DNA from: Syntrophus sp. (in: bacteria)
Lineage (GTDB): Bacteria; Desulfobacterota; Syntrophia; Syntrophales; UBA8958
Direction of reading: 5' to 3'
Assembly (NCBI GenBank): GCA_003451635.1
Contig: DMAT01000239.1
Location: forward strand, 1-9,862
Length of the DNA stretch: 9,862 bases
Both the position numbers and the translations under genes were made by a program. The notes beneath the pieces are model-generated. The model saw only the letters and a program-made list of their open reading frames with translations. It ran no database searches and was not told the origin of the DNA. Shown here one piece after another: positions 6,779-9,862 of this stretch (position 1 is the stretch's first letter; each line of letters opens with the position of its first letter).

Positions 6779-8982
6779 GACGCCCGCCCCTCGTCCCGGT
6801 TGTTTTCCCGGGTCAGCCAGGCCTGGTAGTCCACCATCTTCGCCAGGGCCTTAACCGCCCGCTCCGGGGTTAGAAAGGCTACTCCCTTGTAGGGGCTCCC
6901 CGCCACATCCGTGACGGCCTTGGTATTTTCGTCTTCGAGAAGAATCACCCCCAGGATAGGTTTCCCATATTTTTCCATAAGTTGTGCGCTTTTTTCATAA
7001 AACGCCTTCTCTCCCGTTGCTTCCCTTTCCAGGCCCATATTCAGGAATTCCCTGGGATAGTTCGGGTCCGCCGATGATACGGACTTGATCATATTATTGA
7101 CAAAATAGGCCCTGCCCACGGCCCCAAGATGGATAACGGCGTCGCACTGATCCCACTTTACGAGGATCTCCAGAACCTTCAGGGGCAAGGCGGGGTCAAA
7201 CTGTCCGACCAGATCCACAGGATTGGAGCGACTCCAGTAGGGCGGCAGGATCTTGTCGATTTCCGCGATGACGTCATCGGTAAGATGGGGCACTTCGAGA
7301 CCTGATTCGACACAAAGGTCGGTAGCCACCACTCCCCAGCCGCCGCCCAGGGTAAGCATGGCCACCCGCTTCCCTTTCGGAAGGGGCAGAGAAGAAAATG
7401 CCGCCGACAGATCAAGGAGATCCATGGGGTGCTCCGCAATTACCACCCCTGTCTGGCGGCAGGCGGCATTGAATATTTTGATATTAGAGGCCATGGCCCC
7501 CGTGTGGCTGGCGGCGGCGCGATTCCCCGCCTCGGTGCGTCCACCCTTGAGGACAATCACCGGCTTTTTTCTCGCTACCCGCCGGGCGGCGGTAAAAAAG
7601 CGCCTTCCGTCTTTTATGCTTTCTATGTAGAGGACCACCGTCTTTGTCAGGTCATCACTTTCGAATGCGTACAGATAATCCTCAATAGCAATCATGGCCT
7701 CGTTTCCCGATCCGGAGAAGGCGCGGATGCCGATTCCTTCCCGCTCGGCAAAGGCCAGAAGCTGGGTCCCCAGATTGCCAGATTGGGCCACCAGCCCGAT
7801 CGAGCCGGCCTTGGGCCAGACGGGGGTTCCGGTACAGTAGAATTTTCGGTGGGGATTGATAATACCCATGGTGTTCGGTCCAAGAATTACTATCCCCGCC
7901 TCCGCGGCTGCCTTGACCAGGTCACCTTCCACTTCCCGCCCTTCCTCACCCATTTCACTGAATCCTGAGGATATTAGGAGCATATATTTGATTCCCTTGG
8001 CCTTGAACTTGGGGATTATCCCCATGACCTGGGCCGCAGGCAAGGTGACAACGCCCAGGTCCACTTTTCCCGGAATATCGGCGATGGACGGATAGACCTT
8101 GCGTCCTGCTATATCCTGACCTTTGGCATTTACCAGATAAATCTCTCCTTCATATCCCCCCGTGACGAGATCGGTCAGAAGCAGATGGCCCCATTTGCCT
8201 AGCTGACCGGAGGCCCCGATGAAGGCTATGGAATGGGGATGAAATATCCTCGCAATATCCTCTGTCTTCACGGGCGGTCTTTCTGCCCCTGCCGCCGGCC
8301 GTTCGCCCAGAACAATCAGGGCGTCAACGGCGCATACCGACCCATCGGGTCTGATCAGGAGGGGATTGATATCCACCTCGGTAATCTCGTTCTGTTCCAT
8401 ACCCAGGCGGGACAGACCGGTTATCGTTTCGACGAGCTGCTCCCGCCTGGCCTGCTCCTCCCCGCGGAAAGGGCCCAACAGCGACCTGGCCCGCAGTTCA
8501 TCGAGCATCATCCCCGCCTGCACTTCGCTTATCGGCGCTACCCGGAACACGGCATCACCAAGGGCCTCGGTAAATATTCCCCCTAGTCCGAACATGACGA
8601 CAGGGCCAAACAAGTGATCACAGAACAAACCCGCTACGAACTCCCTTTTCCCATAAACCATGGGCTGAACAAGATATCCTTCGAGATCCTGTCCGCCTGC
8701 AGGACAATAAGCAAGTGCGGCTTCCCGCACTTGCTTATTGTCCTGCAGGTTAAGGCAAACCAGTCCTCTTTCCGTCTTGTGGGTCAGACGCGAGCCTAGC
8801 CCCTTGAGAACAACCGGGTAGCCGACCCTTTCCGCCGCCGCTACAGCTTCCTCCACGGAGAAGACCACTTCCTCCTCCACGACGGGGACGCCGTACTCTT
8901 TCAATATTTGCTTGGATTCCGCCTCGGTGAGGGCATTTCTTCCTGCTGCCTTTGCCTTTTTGATAACATCATAACTTTTCAT
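6775..8982 (-). CDS. Acyl-CoA synthetase (NDP/ADP-forming), ATP-grasp-first type
   Basis: A 735-residue acetate-CoA-ligase-family protein that makes acyl-CoA from an acid, CoA and ATP, giving ADP and phosphate through a phosphohistidine relay (reversible, so it can also make ATP). Domain order is ATP-grasp (about 1-225, with YPVVLKGLG near 55-63 and TEVDINPLLI at 201-210), then the CoA-binding Rossmann domain (about 240-370, FIGASGQLGKWG and ILGPNTMGI), then the succinyl-CoA-ligase-like domain (LVAQSGNLGTQ at 397-407; SHTGAMAS at 492-499, with His493 the probable phosphorylated histidine). This is the permuted order compared with archaeal ACD alpha-beta fusions and PatZ. It is the first gene of the five-gene - strand operon, with AAGGAGAG 5 bases before its ATG. 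ADP-forming activation saves one phosphate bond against AMP-forming ligases, which suits low-energy anaerobes. The chain-length preference is unknown. Residues 78-96 are encoded by a perfect hairpin, annotated separately. Confidence 0.93.
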   Translation of the reverse strand: MKSYDVIKKAKAAGRNALTEAESKQILKEYGVPVVEEEVVFSVEEAVAAAERVGYPVVLKGLGSRLTHKTERGLVCLNLQDNKQVREAALAYCPAGGQDLEGYLVQPMVYGKREFVAGLFCDHLFGPVVMFGLGGIFTEALGDAVFRVAPISEVQAGMMLDELRARSLLGPFRGEEQARREQLVETITGLSRLGMEQNEITEVDINPLLIRPDGSVCAVDALIVLGERPAAGAERPPVKTEDIARIFHPHSIAFIGASGQLGKWGHLLLTDLVTGGYEGEIYLVNAKGQDIAGRKVYPSIADIPGKVDLGVVTLPAAQVMGIIPKFKAKGIKYMLLISSGFSEMGEEGREVEGDLVKAAAEAGIVILGPNTMGIINPHRKFYCTGTPVWPKAGSIGLVAQSGNLGTQLLAFAEREGIGIRAFSGSGNEAMIAIEDYLYAFESDDLTKTVVLYIESIKDGRRFFTAARRVARKKPVIVLKGGRTEAGNRAAASHTGAMASNIKIFNAACRQTGVVIAEHPMDLLDLSAAFSSLPLPKGKRVAMLTLGGGWGVVATDLCVESGLEVPHLTDDVIAEIDKILPPYWSRSNPVDLVGQFDPALPLKVLEILVKWDQCDAVIHLGAVGRAYFVNNMIKSVSSADPNYPREFLNMGLEREATGEKAFYEKSAQLMEKYGKPILGVILLEDENTKAVTDVAGSPYKGVAFLTPERAVKALAKMVDYQAWLTRENNRDEGRAS
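8696..8749. repeat. Perfect 25-bp inverted repeat with 4-base loop inside a coding sequence
   Basis: The left arm (8696-8720) and right arm (8725-8749) are exact reverse complements over all 25 positions, separated by CTTC. Each arm ends in the 8-base palindrome CCTGCAGG, so the structure starts and finishes with the same sequence. It lies within the ATP-grasp domain of the acyl-CoA synthetase and encodes residues 78-96 (NLQDNKQVREAALAYCPAG) without disturbing the frame. In the mRNA it would form a very stable stem closed by a GAAG loop. Only one copy is present in the window. Confidence 0.97.
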
Positions 8983-9036
8983 TACTACTCTCCTTGATGA
9001 CTTTCAGCGATCGCCCTGCCTCTCAAGGACGCGATG

Positions 9037-9067
9037 GTTATGTAAGTCTTAGAGTTCCTTGCATAAC
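9037..9067. promoter_or_regulatory. Inverted repeat upstream of the acyl-CoA synthetase operon, possible operator
   Basis: GTTATGTAAG (9037-9046) and CTTGCATAAC (9058-9067) are inverted repeats matching at 9 of 10 positions, the remaining one a T-G pair, around an 11-base centre. They lie 54 bases before the start of the - strand operon, in the 284-bp divergent gap between that operon and the phasin gene. The position fits an operator for a dimeric repressor of acid catabolism, but no regulator gene is visible in the window. A 5'-leader stem-loop is the alternative. The remainder of the gap shows no RNA gene or open frame that I can support. Confidence 0.3.
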
Positions 9068-9131
9068 GGCCCAAGTGCTTATCACACGTCGCCTTTAACT
9101 GCAATTATCATCTACTTTATCTTGATATTTA

Positions 9132-9160
9132 TTGACTTTTTACACCGATGAGGCTACGGT
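9132..9160 (+). promoter_or_regulatory. Candidate sigma-70-type promoter for the phasin-UbiB gene pair
   Basis: TTGACT (9132-9137, 5 of 6 to the -35 consensus) is followed after exactly 17 bases by TACGGT (9155-9160), which keeps the first, second and last bases of the -10 consensus. It points towards the phasin gene and would give a leader of about 100 bases. The -10 match is weak, so this is a candidate only. Confidence 0.33.
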
Positions 9161-9266
9161 TTTGCCACTATTGCGTCGCGTTCACCGGTGTGCGCTGTTT
9201 TCTGCTTCGCCTGTATCCGGTGCTTAGGTTAACACTCTCTATTGATGATGAAAGGAGGATTCAGTG

Positions 9267-9575
9267 ATGTTTGATGCATTAAGAAAGGCGGTGCTGTTCG
9301 GAGCCGGGCTTGCTGTCATGACTACCGAAAAGATGAAGGATTTTGCCGACGAGTTGGTGAAGCGCGGTGAGATGTCGGAGAAAGAAGCCAGAGAAGCGCT
9401 GAAGGACTGGATGGAGAAGTCAAAACAAGCACGCAGGGACATAGAAGAAAAAACGGAATCGGCAGTTAACAATGTCCTGAACCGGATGAATATCCCTTCT
9501 CGTTCTGAACTGGATGAACTAAAGGAGCGTCTGGCCAAGCTGGAGCAGACCAAAAAACCCAAAGAAACGGCCTAA
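9267..9575 (+). CDS. Phasin-like polyhydroxyalkanoate granule regulator (COG3937/PhaF-type)
   Basis: A small, strongly charged, helical protein of 102 residues. A short hydrophobic stretch near the N-terminus (VLFGAGLAV, 9-17) is followed by a long amphipathic helix rich in Lys and Glu (about 21-70), then the conserved end IPSRSELDELKERLAKLE (76-93), a coiled-coil signature typical of PhaF/PhaI-like phasin-superfamily proteins. Such proteins coat polyester or lipid granules or act as scaffolds; in many anaerobes without known granules their role is open. I chose the ATG at 9267: AAAGGAGGA (9251-9259) sits 7 bases ahead of it. A GTG at 9264 directly in front would add one residue. The neighbour is an ABC1/UbiB gene 8 bases downstream, so the pair is probably co-transcribed. 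No PHA synthase is visible in the window. Confidence 0.82.
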   Translation: MFDALRKAVLFGAGLAVMTTEKMKDFADELVKRGEMSEKEAREALKDWMEKSKQARRDIEEKTESAVNNVLNRMNIPSRSELDELKERLAKLEQTKKPKETA

Positions 9576-9583
9576 CGTCAACT

Positions 9584-9862
9584 ATGCGTCTTCGCAAGCT
9601 TGGCAGCATAGCCCGGACTTACCGGAACATTAACCGTTACCGTCAGATACTGACGGTCCTGTTCAGGTATGGTTTTGACGGGATTATTGATCGTCTGAAT
9701 CTGGGCCGCTACATTGAAATGGGAGTGCGCCTTGTTTCCCGCAAACAACGTGAAGAGGTAGAGTCCCTCAGCAATTACGAACGTTTGCGCATGGCCTGCG
9801 AGGAGTTGGGTCCGACCTTCGTGAAGATGGGACAGGTCCTTTCCACCCGCCCGGACCTGATC
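9584..9862 (+). CDS. ABC1/AarF/UbiB family atypical kinase, 3'-truncated
   Basis: The frame opens with ATG at 9584 and remains open to the window edge, giving 93 residues of a protein that is usually about 500-560 long. The visible part has a basic N-terminus (MRLRKLGSIARTYRNINRYR) and the family signature ELGPTFVKMGQVLSTRPDL (74-92), which contains the KxGQ motif (Lys81 to Gln84) characteristic of UbiB/ADCK/ABC1 proteins. These membrane-associated ATPases or kinase-like proteins support ubiquinone or other isoprenoid-lipid metabolism. The kinase core and the C-terminal membrane helices are outside the window. The start is 8 bases after the phasin stop and has no strong ribosome site, which suggests translational coupling. 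In an anaerobe the lipid partner could be menaquinone-related or something else; that cannot be told here. Confidence 0.9.
   Translation, partial: MRLRKLGSIARTYRNINRYRQILTVLFRYGFDGIIDRLNLGRYIEMGVRLVSRKQREEVESLSNYERLRMACEELGPTFVKMGQVLSTRPDLI

Noticed and set aside
7429..7968. + strand open frame of about 179 codons opposite the acyl-CoA synthetase
   Set aside because: It is antisense to the conserved ligase domains, with low-complexity composition and no ribosome site of note.
8696..8749. Hairpin as an intrinsic terminator or insertion-sequence end
   Set aside because: It is in the middle of an intact gene with no T-run, no target duplication and no transposase nearby.
9182..9230. Short CACCGGTG palindrome and nearby GC-rich pieces as a small RNA or tRNA
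   Set aside because: No cloverleaf or convincing stem-loop series could be built from it.

Overview
The window looks like a stretch of bacterial chromosome of moderate GC content. The gene set fits an anaerobic, fatty- or organic-acid-degrading Desulfobacterota (former Deltaproteobacteria, Syntrophales-like) organism: an ADP/NDP-forming acyl-CoA synthetase, an ACAD11-type acyl-CoA dehydrogenase, a phasin and a MagIII-like glycosylase. The taxonomic call is inference from gene content only. I see no rRNA, tRNA, CRISPR array, insertion sequence or phage gene.

Layout. (1) The left part is on the + strand: the 3' part of a fumarylacetoacetate hydrolase family gene, an HtrA/DegP periplasmic serine protease, and 19 bases later an endonuclease III-like (HhH-GPD) DNA glycosylase. 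(2) A 91-bp convergent gap follows. It holds a perfect 16-bp match to the bacterial centromere site parS and, beside it, a long inverted repeat that may be a terminator. (3) Five tightly packed genes on the - strand (8982 down to 2979) form one operon. In transcription order they are an NDP-forming acyl-CoA synthetase (ATP-grasp first), a histidine phosphatase (start and stop overlap by 4 bases), an ACAD11-like acyl-CoA dehydrogenase, an APH-type small-molecule kinase, and a short-chain dehydrogenase. (4) A divergent gap leads to a + strand pair: a short PhaF-type phasin and the beginning of an ABC1/AarF/UbiB family gene that runs off the window.

How the genes may work together. The APH-kinase plus ACAD pairing is the separated form of the mammalian ACAD10/ACAD11 fusion. 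It is also the pairing found in the Pseudomonas putida levulinate (lva) pathway, where a 4-hydroxyacyl-CoA is phosphorylated and the phosphate is then eliminated so that the chain can enter beta-oxidation. With a CoA ligase at one end and an SDR at the other, the operon can be read as a complete route: activate the acid, reduce a keto group, phosphorylate the hydroxyl, eliminate phosphate. This is a hypothesis. The substrate is unknown and no LvaB-like partner is present.

The two most striking non-genic signals are the parS site at 2893-2908 and a perfect 25-bp inverted repeat with a 4-base loop (8696-8749) buried inside the coding sequence of the acyl-CoA synthetase.
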